38,540 bases of DNA from CAWHOW01 sp050013795 (GTDB lineage Bacteria; Bacteroidota; Bacteroidia; Bacteroidales; CG2-30-32-10): NCBI GenBank assembly GCA_050013795.1, contig JBEKEO010000010.1, positions 1 through 38,540 of the forward strand, written 5' to 3'. Shown here one piece after another: positions 17,326 to 25,266 of this stretch. The stretch's first letter is position 1. Each line of letters begins with the position of its first letter. The notes beneath the pieces were generated by a model. It worked only from the letters and a program-made list of their open reading frames with translations. It searched no databases and was not told where the DNA came from. A program made the translations under genes and the position numbers.

Positions 17326-18051
17326 TTAATTAATCATAGCACTTGCCACAGGACTTTGGGCCACAGGCTGTTTTGTTTTTTTGTCAATATACACGGCAAT
17401 GTAGTACTGAATTTTACCGACATCGGCCATGGTAAATGCATGCACAAACTTTCCCCTGCTGGCTTGTCCCAGTGCGCGTCCCATAAGGCTGAAATCGGTG
17501 GGCATAGTGCCGCCCGTTTGCCCGTAAACATCAATACGCAATATGCCTTTGGGCAGCCTGCGCTTGCCTGAAATATTATTCACTATGTGAATGGAATGCT
17601 GCAAGTGAACATTAATGTCGATCCTGGTTATTTCAGGACGGCTGGCTATCACTATTTCTTTTGCCAAAGCCGCGCTTGTGGGCGTATGTCCGCTGTCAAA
17701 ACTTTTTATTCCCCATCCCAGCAGCTTTGCCTTAACGGGGTCATTACCTATAGCTGTTTTAACCAGCGGAGCCCACTGCTCGACAAAAATATTGGTAAGA
17801 TTAACATCGTTAGCATGAATTTGTGCCGTGATCTGCTTCATCTGTTCACGTAAATTATCTCTTTCCGTAAACAGCGCATTCTGAGCATTAATAAGGCTTA
17901 TCACGCTGGAGGGCGTGGGTGTAAGCCCCGGCACCAGTGCGATATTGGTCTGATGGCTGGTAGCCATTTGCATTTCCTTGTTCGATTTTTCAACTTCGGT
18001 CAAGCCTCCCAGGTTTGCCGATAGTATTACTTTTTTCTGAATGAGTGCCAT
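17326..18051 (-). CDS. Uncharacterised protein with possible fibronectin-like C-terminus
   Basis: This 241-residue protein has no signal peptide or membrane helix. Residues about 40-100 contain a Pro/Thr turn (PGLTPTPSSV) followed by a long, probably coiled, alpha-helical stretch rich in Q, N and E (LINAQNALFTERDNLREQMKQI). A middle part (GWGIKSFDSGHTPTS) leads to a beta-rich end with alternating aromatic and charged residues (GKIQYYIAVYIDKKTKQP) that could be an Ig/Fn3-type sandwich. It loosely recalls a family of Bacteroidota hypothetical proteins with a 'PTP + helix + Fn3' layout, but I do not assign a function. Its DNA is visibly more GC-rich than its neighbours. It is followed by a terminator and preceded by the 21-bp repeat array. 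Confidence 0.75.
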   Translation of the reverse strand: MALIQKKVILSANLGGLTEVEKSNKEMQMATSHQTNIALVPGLTPTPSSVISLINAQNALFTERDNLREQMKQITAQIHANDVNLTNIFVEQWAPLVKTAIGNDPVKAKLLGWGIKSFDSGHTPTSAALAKEIVIASRPEITRIDINVHLQHSIHIVNNISGKRRLPKGILRIDVYGQTGGTMPTDFSLMGRALGQASRGKFVHAFTMADVGKIQYYIAVYIDKKTKQPVAQSPVASAMIN

Positions 18052-18110
18052 AACAATTAAATTTTAAGTTAAACAATAAGTGAATTATATAAATAAACAG
18101 TTTCAGTTTG

Positions 18111-18572
18111 TGACGAAGGTGTTTCGCTGTGCTGCTTAGCGGTTAAATTGTGCGACGTACCGCTTTCGCTTTGCAACGTTGCGATTTAGCTTTTCTGCGT
18201 TGCGGTGTCGTTTTGCGATTTAACGTTGTCGTTATATGACTTTGCGATGTCGTTGTGCTGCGTTGCGATGTCGTTGTGCGATGTAACGACGAAATTGTGT
18301 GACACAGTGTTAACGTTAAATCATTTATTGTAAACCTGTGCATTGCTTAACGAAAGCGCTTTATCACGTAATTCATGCCTTTTATCATGAAATGAAAGAT
18401 TTTCGTTAATTATTGACGCTTTTTCATCACGAAGTGAAAACGCTACGTTGCTTAATGGTGTCGGTTTATCATTTAATGTCATCGTAAAGTCATTTAACAT
18501 TATCGTTTTGTCACGTAACGACGTCGCTACGTCACACAACTTAAAAGTAAAATCATTTCACATTAACACAAA
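18111..18572. repeat. Array of about 22 degenerate 21-bp tandem units
   Basis: The 662-bp gap between two minus-strand genes is largely filled by units kept in strict 21-bp register from 18111 to 18572. Units starting at 18195, 18216, 18237, 18258, 18468, 18489 and 18510 show it best. The left half favours a TGCGATGTCGTTGTG-like core, and the right half a TCACGTAACGACGTCGCTAC-like core. No unit pair is identical, but purine/pyrimidine order and register hold throughout. Minus-strand reading frames across it give 7-residue periodic peptides, a by-product of the 21-bp period. No spacers exist, so it is not a CRISPR array. From 18573 to 18713 I see only the G-tract listed separately. Confidence 0.85.
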
Positions 18573-18675
18573 ATAGAATAATGCTACTGTTTTTGCGGTT
18601 TTTTGTGAAATCTAAGTAAAAACACCTTTTTCAATACTTCAAAGAACGATTTTCCGAAACAAAGTTCCGAATAGA

Positions 18676-18688
18676 GGGGGGGTGTTTG
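18676..18688. promoter_or_regulatory. G7 tract followed by TGTTTG, second copy of the operator-like motif
   Basis: GGGGGGGTGTTTG lies 25 bp beyond the stop of the CsoR/RcnR-like gene. The same GGGGGGTGTTTG string occurs on the other side of that gene at 19111-19122. The left arm (ATAGA) does not mirror the right one, so dyad symmetry is weaker here. Confidence 0.4.
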
Positions 18689-18713
18689 CCAAATGTTTGA
18701 TGAAAATATTTTT

Positions 18714-19076
18714 TTATTCAGGCTCTTTTTTATCGCCAATATGGTCTAATTCACAAAGAATATTGATTATGGAAGGTAACTGGTAAACTGTGTAGGTGTG
18801 AAAGTTTTTCCTAATGTTATCAAGAGTTTCGAAGATTTTTGGACAACCGGCAAATTTATCCAAAAGCCGTGAAAACAGCAATGCGGCATTTTTTTGCAGA
18901 AACTCAAAAAAAACTTCATAAACAAGATTGTGAAAGGCATGTTCAACAGCGGATAATTGAATATTTATATCTTCCGGGGGACGGTGTTCGAGCATCATAT
19001 TTTCAATGCCATGCAGCTGTCCTTGCAGGTAGTGCAAGCGTTTCAGCAGGTTCCGGTTATATACAAATGCAGGCAT
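18714..19076 (-). CDS. CsoR/RcnR/FrmR-like protein lacking the metal-ligand residues
   Basis: This 120-residue protein has a first part (residues 12-60) that aligns without gaps to the DUF156 metal/formaldehyde repressor family: RL....GQ..GI..M....R...DI..Q.SAV..AF. The Cys-His-Cys set of CsoR would fall at residues 34, 59 and 63, which are Pro, Phe and Asn here. The metal and formaldehyde sensors of this family rely on that first Cys, so sensing by the known route is ruled out. An extra C-terminal helical part of about 50 residues (from about 65) replaces the usual short end. The family are all-helical tetramers that bind G-tract operators, and such a site lies 31-44 bp upstream of the start. 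Assignment by motif alignment; function is open. Confidence 0.6.
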   Translation of the reverse strand: MPAFVYNRNLLKRLHYLQGQLHGIENMMLEHRPPEDINIQLSAVEHAFHNLVYEVFFEFLQKNAALLFSRLLDKFAGCPKIFETLDNIRKNFHTYTVYQLPSIINILCELDHIGDKKEPE

Positions 19077-19106
19077 AATGCACAGAATTTTAAGTTTACT
19101 TCATTG

Positions 19107-19120
19107 AACAGGGGGGTGTT
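19107..19120. promoter_or_regulatory. Operator-like site AACA-G6-TGTT
   Basis: AACAGGGGGGTGTT has perfect 4-bp inverted arms around a G6 tract. This matches the layout of known RcnR/FrmR-type operators (short A/T arms around a G/C tract). It lies 31-44 bp upstream of the ATG (19076) of the CsoR/RcnR-like gene, where an autoregulatory site is expected. Binding is inference. Confidence 0.5.
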
Positions 19121-19322
19121 TGTGTTTTCATAAATATAAGTTGTATTGTAAAATAATAAGCTGTATACTAATGATTTATACCAAATATCGTGCCAATAAC
19201 TCTTTGAGTTTTATAACGACGATATGGGCTTCTTAATTAAAAAGGAGAGAGAATTGCCGTTAGCAATTAAACTATAATAATAAAATATTTTGGCTTGCGT
19301 AAAGCAAGAAACAGAGTATTCT

Positions 19323-20681
19323 CTATTTTCTCACAATAATTTTTTGTGAAATTATTTCTTTGTCGGTTTTTACTTCAAGGAAGTACATCCCGTCAGCTAA
19401 CCTTGATAAATCGATCGATTTATTTATTGTTCCACAAACATTCAGTATATCTGATTTATAAACCTCCTTGCCCATTATATCAAACAAACTATAAACAATA
19501 TTATTCTGGCTTTCTGCATCAAAATTCACATAGAGCATATCTGAAACGGGGTTAGGGTAGCAGTTAAACTGTAAATCGCAATTATAGTTTTTTACCATTT
19601 CGTGGTTTTCTATTCCAATTTTGCGTATCCTATAGTTTGCTAAATCGCCTATTACTATTTCAGTCTGACTCTTATTAATAGAAAATGTACCGAGGTTGTT
19701 AAACTGTGCTGTTAAAAGGGGTCCGTCTACATAACCTGCAACACCAGTACCTGTATAAGTGGTAACAGTGTCGTACTTGGAAATTCTCCGGATATCACAA
19801 TTAGTAGCTTCGCCAACAAAAAAAGTTTCGTTCTTTATTACAGAAATAGACATAGGTTGATTAAATTTCGCACTTAAGGCAGGACCGTTAACGAGTCCTG
19901 CAGCACCGGTTCCGGCAAAAGTGCTTACTATTCCGGCAGGAGTAATTTTCCGTATTTTGTTATTATTTTTATCGGCAACAAATAAATTCCCGTATTTATC
20001 AATACAAACATGGTGAGGGTCGTTGAATTCGGCAATAGAAGCAGCGCCATCCACATCGCCTGTAGTACCATTACCGGCAATAGTTGTAACATAACCGTTG
20101 GTATCAATTTTCCTTATAGCGCCATTATAACGGTCGGCCACATATATATTACAAACGCTATCAGTGCAAAAACCTCTCGGGTTATTAAATTCTGCAGTTG
20201 CCCCGGGTCCGTTTACCATACCTATAGTTCCGTTGCCGGCAATTGTTACAACTGTTCCCGCAGGTGTAATCTTTCTTACTCTATTGCCGTTAGCGCCACT
20301 TGATTCGCCGAAAATAATATTTCCTTTTTTATCTATTACTATTGCAATAGGTTCGTTAATTTCAGCAGTCAGCCTAGGACCATCAAGATCAGCCGGTACA
20401 CCATTACCGGCGTATGTAGAAACCATACCCGTTAAATGGTCAATCTTTCTTATACGATTATTACCCCCATCAACTATTAGAACATTTCCTGTATCGTCAA
20501 AAGCAACCGCCCATGTATCGTAAAACTCTGCTGATAACGGAGTGCCGTCAATATAACCTAAAGTACCGTTTCCGGCAATAGTAGTAACAGTTTGTGAATA
20601 TGAAAATTTGGTTATAATCAACATTAATGAAAATAACCTGAAAACATTTGTAAAAGTAATTTTCATAATAAGGTTCTCCAT
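19323..20681 (-). CDS. Secreted NHL-repeat beta-propeller protein with T9SS tail
   Basis: This protein has 452 residues from ATG 20681, or 447 from ATG 20666, which begins right at the signal peptide (MKITFTNVFRLFSLMLIITKF). Six NHL-type repeats of about 55 residues follow, each with TIAGNG..G..DG....AEFN.P.......GN.FVAD..NN.IRKI. The C-terminal 80 residues form a type A T9SS sorting domain (NCYPNPVSDMLYVNF ... GMYFLEVKTDKEIISQKIIVRK). Such proteins are cell-surface or secreted propellers whose ligands are rarely known. The gene stands alone, with a promoter match at 20725-20756. It is unrelated by repeat type to the YVTN propeller 2.3 kb away. Confidence 0.9.
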   Translation of the reverse strand: MENLIMKITFTNVFRLFSLMLIITKFSYSQTVTTIAGNGTLGYIDGTPLSAEFYDTWAVAFDDTGNVLIVDGGNNRIRKIDHLTGMVSTYAGNGVPADLDGPRLTAEINEPIAIVIDKKGNIIFGESSGANGNRVRKITPAGTVVTIAGNGTIGMVNGPGATAEFNNPRGFCTDSVCNIYVADRYNGAIRKIDTNGYVTTIAGNGTTGDVDGAASIAEFNDPHHVCIDKYGNLFVADKNNNKIRKITPAGIVSTFAGTGAAGLVNGPALSAKFNQPMSISVIKNETFFVGEATNCDIRRISKYDTVTTYTGTGVAGYVDGPLLTAQFNNLGTFSINKSQTEIVIGDLANYRIRKIGIENHEMVKNYNCDLQFNCYPNPVSDMLYVNFDAESQNNIVYSLFDIMGKEVYKSDILNVCGTINKSIDLSRLADGMYFLEVKTDKEIISQKIIVRK

Positions 20682-20724
20682 TTAATGTTAATAAAAAAAA
20701 GAATGATATTTTTGTAACGATTTG

Positions 20725-20756
20725 TAAAGATAAAACATAGTAAAGTTAACTGCAAG
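20725..20756 (-). promoter_or_regulatory. Promoter-like sequence for the NHL-repeat gene
   Basis: On the minus strand CTTG (20756-20753) is followed after 20 bp by TATCTTTA (20732-20725). This is one mismatch from TAnnTTTG at the -7 element, with the right spacing. It sits 44 bp before the ATG at 20681. Confidence 0.45.
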
Positions 20757-20811
20757 TATTTTCTTTAAAAAATAGTTTTTACCAAATAAATAATCACATC
20801 AAAACCTTATT

Positions 20812-22263
20812 TTGATCTCCAAACAATTCATAAAATCCACATTTATATACTCTGTTGTAGGTGCTTTACCTTTAGCTTCCGGCTTAATTTTACTTTTGTT
20901 TTATGCCAATCTCCTTTCTAAAGAATTAATTGGTGTATTTGCTTTATATGTCGCATTTACTATTCTTGTTCAAACCCTTGTGAGCTTTGCTATGGAATCG
21001 CATATAGGATATTTTTATATTGAAAATAAAAATAACACGCCCTACCTGAAAAAATATATTGGAACAATGGTAACGGCTTTCCTTTTAATAAGCATAGTTT
21101 ATATTGTAATATCAATTTGTTTTGGAAATGTTCTTTTCCGGCTGGTTTTCCAGGATACTTTTTATCCCTTTGGATTTATGTGTGTTTTTACCGGAATATT
21201 CAACGCTTTTTTCAAAACATATACAGCTCTGCTGATTTCTCAACAGCGTCCTGTTAGATTTTTTTGGTACAACCTTATTAATTTTATACTAACAATAGTA
21301 GTTTCTGTAATAGTTTTATATATGTACCCCAAAACACTTATGGGACCAATGTGGGGAAGGCTTTTATCGGGAGTTGGCATATTTGTCATATCATTATGGG
21401 GGTTCATTAAAGAGTTTGGAATTTATTTTATCAAAGAATATTTAAAACCAATTTTTTTATTTTGTTTTCCGATATTTATATATTACTTATTAACCTGGGT
21501 CTTATCAAATATTGATCGTTTCATTATCAATGAATATCTCACAAAATCTGATATTGCTATTTATGATATTGCTTTGAAAAGCACACTATTGATAGAATAT
21601 GTCCAGATGGGAATAGTTAATTCATTTTACCCGAAAATTTTCAACATTTGGAATGAACAACAACTCACAAGGCTTACTCCTGAAGTAAACAGATATTTCA
21701 ATGGTTATACAGCTGTCACAATGCTAATCTTACCTGTATTTGTAATTATAATTCCACTTATAGTTCCAATAATAATTACAAAAAATGATTATTCCCCTAT
21801 CTTCCCCTTCCTCTCTTTATTAAGCCTTGGGTTCATTACCCGCAGCTTGTTTGGGTTGTTCTCTGCCCCTATTTATTATTTAAAAAAGACAAAATTACTC
21901 CCGCCTGTATTTTTGTTTTCCGCAATCTGTCAGGTTATACTAAGCGTGGTTTTGATTAAGTATTTCGGATTGTGGGGTGCTGTATGGGCCGGCCTTATTG
22001 TAAAAGTTCTTCAGGTTTTGTTTTTATATATAATAACAAGAAAAATATTTACATACACATTTAATAGAATCAAACAACTTTACCTGCCCCTTAGTTACAT
22101 CCTTCTTATTGTTTTCTCTGAAGCAGTAATGATAGAGAAATATCGTTTTCTCATACATGTGATTCAATTGTTTATTGCTTTTACCCTGGTCTTTTGGGTT
22201 TATCGAAAAGAGTTGACTATACTTGTACACCCAATTTTAGTAAAATTTAAAAAGCGGAAATAA
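20812..22263 (+). CDS. Wzx-like polysaccharide flippase (MATE/MOP superfamily)
   Basis: This 483-residue, very hydrophobic protein has about 12-14 membrane helices. The N-terminus (FIKSTFIYSVVGALPLASGLILLLFYANLLSKELIGVFALY, residues 6 onward) is the typical first helix pair of oligosaccharide flippases. NIDRFIINEYLTKSDIAIYDIA in the middle is the characteristic helix 7 region. It would move undecaprenyl-diphosphate-linked repeat units to the periplasmic face, and is thus a likely partner of the cluster at 1-14273. The start is TTG at 20812, as the first internal ATG would delete two helices. It is isolated by propeller genes from the main locus, so its substrate could also be another glycan. 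Confidence 0.85.
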   Translation: MISKQFIKSTFIYSVVGALPLASGLILLLFYANLLSKELIGVFALYVAFTILVQTLVSFAMESHIGYFYIENKNNTPYLKKYIGTMVTAFLLISIVYIVISICFGNVLFRLVFQDTFYPFGFMCVFTGIFNAFFKTYTALLISQQRPVRFFWYNLINFILTIVVSVIVLYMYPKTLMGPMWGRLLSGVGIFVISLWGFIKEFGIYFIKEYLKPIFLFCFPIFIYYLLTWVLSNIDRFIINEYLTKSDIAIYDIALKSTLLIEYVQMGIVNSFYPKIFNIWNEQQLTRLTPEVNRYFNGYTAVTMLILPVFVIIIPLIVPIIITKNDYSPIFPFLSLLSLGFITRSLFGLFSAPIYYLKKTKLLPPVFLFSAICQVILSVVLIKYFGLWGAVWAGLIVKVLQVLFLYIITRKIFTYTFNRIKQLYLPLSYILLIVFSEAVMIEKYRFLIHVIQLFIAFTLVFWVYRKELTILVHPILVKFKKRK

Positions 22264-22313
22264 ATAATTGGAATTGTACTCTGATTATGGGATAAGATAC
22301 ATTTTGACAATAA

Positions 22314-23240
22314 TTACTCCACCGTTAAATAGACTGCAATCTTTTCATAGTTGGCATCATTTATCAAAGCCGATTTCTTGATGTCGGCTACTGAAGAAAA
22401 TCTTCCATATAACTGCCTTAGGTTTGTCAGCGATACGGCAATGTTATATCCTATATAAGGGTGCCTCTTCAATTCATCCACTGAGGCAGTATTAATATTT
22501 ATTGTTTTAACGAGAGAGGTATTGATGCTGATAAAATCAACAAAACCGGCATAGCGGACGCTGTCAATACCTCTTATTTCAAGCAATTGTTCTTTCTTGT
22601 AAAAACCTCCTAGCTTTGTCCTGTAGGAGATAATCCTTTTAGCATACCATGAACCTATGCCGCTTAGCTTTTTCAGATCACTGGTATCAGCAGAGTTTAA
22701 TTCAATTACTACTGTGTTCTTTTCGCTTTTATATGCGGAAGATTTTTTCTTCCCATTATCCTGTTCATTCGGTGGAATCCGTATGTATGGTTCAAGAACG
22801 TTGTATTCACTTTCAGTTATGCAGTACATTTTTTTCAGGTCCTCTTTCTTGCGGAATTTTCCTCCTTTAGCCACATAGTTCTCTATCACTCTTGCCTGTT
22901 TGCTGGTAAATCCAATTTCTTCCCACTCTTCTTCGGTAAGAATATTCGGATCAAAATTGAAAGGATGAAGCTTGTCCTCGGCTGATGATTTATCACTATT
23001 TTCATAATCAAAGTCATTAGAATAAAAGTTGCCGTGTTTTCGGGAAGTATCTTCCCTCAGAGTTTGCTCGAATTTATTAATATCGCTTTGGAATTTAGAA
23101 AAATCAAGAGGTTTTTCCTTTATAAAAAGAGGCAGAATGCGGGGAACAGCAATTACTGTAATCAGTATTATCAGCAGAACCAATATCCCGTTGCGCTCAC
23201 GCTTATTGAAAGAAAAGTAATCTTTAATACGGTTTTTCAC
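22314..23240 (-). CDS. ComEA-like helix-hairpin-helix protein, membrane anchored
   Basis: This protein of about 308 residues starts from GTG 23240, which gives an N-terminus of the form MKNRIKDYFSFNKRERNGILVLL that is common in Bacteroidota homologues. One membrane helix follows (about residues 19-37), then an acidic linker. Three helix-hairpin-helix units come next: FTSKQARVIENYVAKGGKF, LSGIGSWYAKRIISYRTKLGGF and HPYIGYNIAVSLTNLRQLYGRF. ComEA-type HhH domains bind DNA non-specifically and take part in DNA uptake; the Bacteroidota proteins are uncharacterised. The frame continues upstream to 23489 across the start of the permease gene. An ATG at 23345 would add a second hydrophobic helix and is the main alternative start. 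It converges on the flippase gene with a 50-bp gap. Confidence 0.85.
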   Translation of the reverse strand: MKNRIKDYFSFNKRERNGILVLLIILITVIAVPRILPLFIKEKPLDFSKFQSDINKFEQTLREDTSRKHGNFYSNDFDYENSDKSSAEDKLHPFNFDPNILTEEEWEEIGFTSKQARVIENYVAKGGKFRKKEDLKKMYCITESEYNVLEPYIRIPPNEQDNGKKKSSAYKSEKNTVVIELNSADTSDLKKLSGIGSWYAKRIISYRTKLGGFYKKEQLLEIRGIDSVRYAGFVDFISINTSLVKTININTASVDELKRHPYIGYNIAVSLTNLRQLYGRFSSVADIKKSALINDANYEKIAVYLTVE

Positions 23241-23373
23241 AAATGTTTGTCGAATGAATATTACACTTAATGACAAAGTTAAGCTAATTATAAAAACAGC
23301 GTAAATTTTTCTTCTGTGAATTATTTTATAATATTGTAAAATCATTCTGAAATATTTTTCAACAACATATATT

Positions 23374-24927
23374 ATGGCGAAGAAACTATTCATCACCAAA
23401 TCTATGACCAAGCTTATGGAGGAATCCTCCGACAAAGGCCATGGGCTTAAAAGAACTCTAACGGCAACCAACTTAACCACACTGGGCATAGGCGCTATAA
23501 TCGGAGCAGGTATCTTTGTGCTTACAGGTCAGGCGGCTGCTCAGTATGCGGGGCCCGCCATAGTGCTTTCATTTGTGATTTCGGGTATTGCCTGTGCTTT
23601 TGCAGGTTTGTGCTATGCCGAGTTTGCATCAATGATACCTATTGCCGGAAGCGCATATACTTATTCGTATGCTACATTAGGCGAGTTCTTAGCATGGATA
23701 ATAGGTTGGGATCTTATACTGGAATATTTATTTGCAGCCTCTACGGTTTCTGTTGGGTGGGGCGGATATGTGGTTAGCTTTCTAAATGACTTCGGTGTTC
23801 ATATTCCTGCTCAACTTAGCGCTGCCGCGGGTAGTATTATGATTGATATTCCAAACATGGGATGGAAGCCCATTACCGATAACCTTGTTAAACAGTTGGC
23901 AGACATGCATATCAACGCTGATACCTTGCCGCATGTTACTTCCATAATGAATGTCCCCGCAATGTTTATTGTTGTTCTTCTTACAACTTTGCTTGTAATA
24001 GGAATAAGGGAATCGGCTAATTTCAATAATGTGATGGTTATTACCAAAGTTTCTGTGATCATCCTGTTCATAGCAATCGGCTTTGCTTTTATAAAAAGTG
24101 GTAACTGGCATCCTTTTATTCCTAAGAACACCGGAGAATGGGGGCATTTCGGATGGAGCGGTATTTTGCGTGGAGCGGGTGTTATTTTCTTCGCATATAT
24201 TGGTTTTGATGCCGTATCCACTGCTGCGCAGGAAGCAAAGAATCCGCAAAAACACATGCCCATAGGTATCCTCGGTTCACTCAGTATTTCTACTGTTCTG
24301 TATATTCTTGTTGCCATAGTTTTAACGGGTATTGTCAGTTATACTTTTTTGAATGTTCCGGACCCTGTAGCTGTGGGTGTAAATGCAATGGGCGACAGCA
24401 TGTTCTGGTTAAGGCCAATCATTAAAATTGCAGCCATTGCAGGCTTAAGTTCTGTGATACTTGTAATGCTTATGGGACAGCCGCGTATATTTTATTCCAT
24501 GTCGAAAGATGGCTTACTGCCGCCGGTATTTTCTAAAGTGCATAAACGTTTTAAAACTCCCTATATAAGCACCATTGTTACCGGAAGCGTTGCTATGGTG
24601 ATTGCAGGAGTTCTCCCGATAGGCATACTCGGCGAACTTGTTTCAATAGGTACATTGCTGGCTTTTGCCATTGTTTGTGTAAGTGTAATTATTCTGAGGA
24701 GAAAACGCCCTGAGCTTCACCGCCCGTTCCGTACGCCTTTTGTACCGGTTATTCCGATATTAGGAGCATTGATATGCTTTGCCCAGATGGTTTCATTGCC
24801 TTTAAGTACATGGCTGCGTTTAATTATTTGGATGGCTATAGGGTTTGCTATTTACTTTACCTATGGTATCAGGAAAAGTAAGTTAAGAAAAGAAGAAAAA
24901 GATATTATGACTCCGAAAGAGCCTTAA
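23374..24927 (+). CDS. APC-superfamily amino-acid permease
   Basis: This 517-residue protein has about 12 membrane helices. The N-terminal LGIGAIIGAGIFVLTG (about 37-52) is the unwound helix-1 substrate-binding motif of APC transporters. GFDAVSTAAQEAKNPQKHMPIGI is the conserved cytoplasmic loop between helices 6 and 7. The layout matches cationic amino-acid transporter-like (CAT/YfnA) permeases of bacteria, which import amino acids by proton symport or facilitation. The substrate cannot be read from the sequence. It is divergently arranged with the HhH gene across about 130 bp and stands alone, with a 310-bp gap after it. Confidence 0.92.
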   Translation: MAKKLFITKSMTKLMEESSDKGHGLKRTLTATNLTTLGIGAIIGAGIFVLTGQAAAQYAGPAIVLSFVISGIACAFAGLCYAEFASMIPIAGSAYTYSYATLGEFLAWIIGWDLILEYLFAASTVSVGWGGYVVSFLNDFGVHIPAQLSAAAGSIMIDIPNMGWKPITDNLVKQLADMHINADTLPHVTSIMNVPAMFIVVLLTTLLVIGIRESANFNNVMVITKVSVIILFIAIGFAFIKSGNWHPFIPKNTGEWGHFGWSGILRGAGVIFFAYIGFDAVSTAAQEAKNPQKHMPIGILGSLSISTVLYILVAIVLTGIVSYTFLNVPDPVAVGVNAMGDSMFWLRPIIKIAAIAGLSSVILVMLMGQPRIFYSMSKDGLLPPVFSKVHKRFKTPYISTIVTGSVAMVIAGVLPIGILGELVSIGTLLAFAIVCVSVIILRRKRPELHRPFRTPFVPVIPILGALICFAQMVSLPLSTWLRLIIWMAIGFAIYFTYGIRKSKLRKEEKDIMTPKEP

Positions 24928-25236
24928 GTTTTCTTCTTTATTCGATTTATATTTACAAATAATATCTTTGAATTTAAGCTTTATTATTATTCCGGAAGTT
25001 CACTTCTTTAATTCATCTTGTTAATTCTGCTCATAATTCTGTTCATGATTTACTTTTAGACAGCTTCCTGTTTCAAAGAAAAAGAAATCTCTAACAGTTT
25101 TTCTTATTAAATTCTACCTGAAATCAGTGCATAATATGCAAGCTGTTTTTCTGGTAAAGCGATAGTCTACTTTTAACAAAATATTATTCTACCGGTTGTC
25201 TGTATTTATTAATAAAATTAATAGGTTTGTAAGACA
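24928..25236. other. Intergenic region without recognised gene
   Basis: 309 bp of AT-rich sequence after the permease. No convincing reading frame, RNA gene or strong hairpin was seen. A promoter-like sequence occurs at its right end (25196-25229). Confidence 0.6.
25196..25229 (+). promoter_or_regulatory. Promoter-like sequence for the PCMD-type protein
   Basis: TTG (25196-25198) is followed after 23 bp by TAGGTTTG (25222-25229), a full match to TAnnTTTG. The predicted transcript start would fall at or after the ATG at 25237, which argues for the downstream ATG at 25267. Confidence 0.5.
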
Positions 25237-25266
25237 ATGATGAAATTAACCTTAAAACAAAAACCT

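Noticed and set aside
18143..18539. Two minus-strand frames with 7-residue repeat peptides
   Set aside because: They lie wholly inside the 21-bp array, overlap each other in different frames and owe their periodicity to 21 being divisible by three. No conserved start, ribosome site or family is seen.
18111..18572. CRISPR array
   Set aside because: Units are directly contiguous at 21 bp with no spacers, units are degenerate and no cas genes are nearby.
23241..23489. N-terminal extension of the HhH protein to 23489
   Set aside because: It would overlap the start of the permease gene by more than 100 bp and the extra residues do not resemble the family. GTG 23240 gives the expected N-terminus. 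An ATG at 23345 remains possible.
23782..24317. Two minus-strand frames of 157-168 residues inside the permease gene
   Set aside because: They overlap each other and the strongly supported permease; composition is that of an antisense frame.
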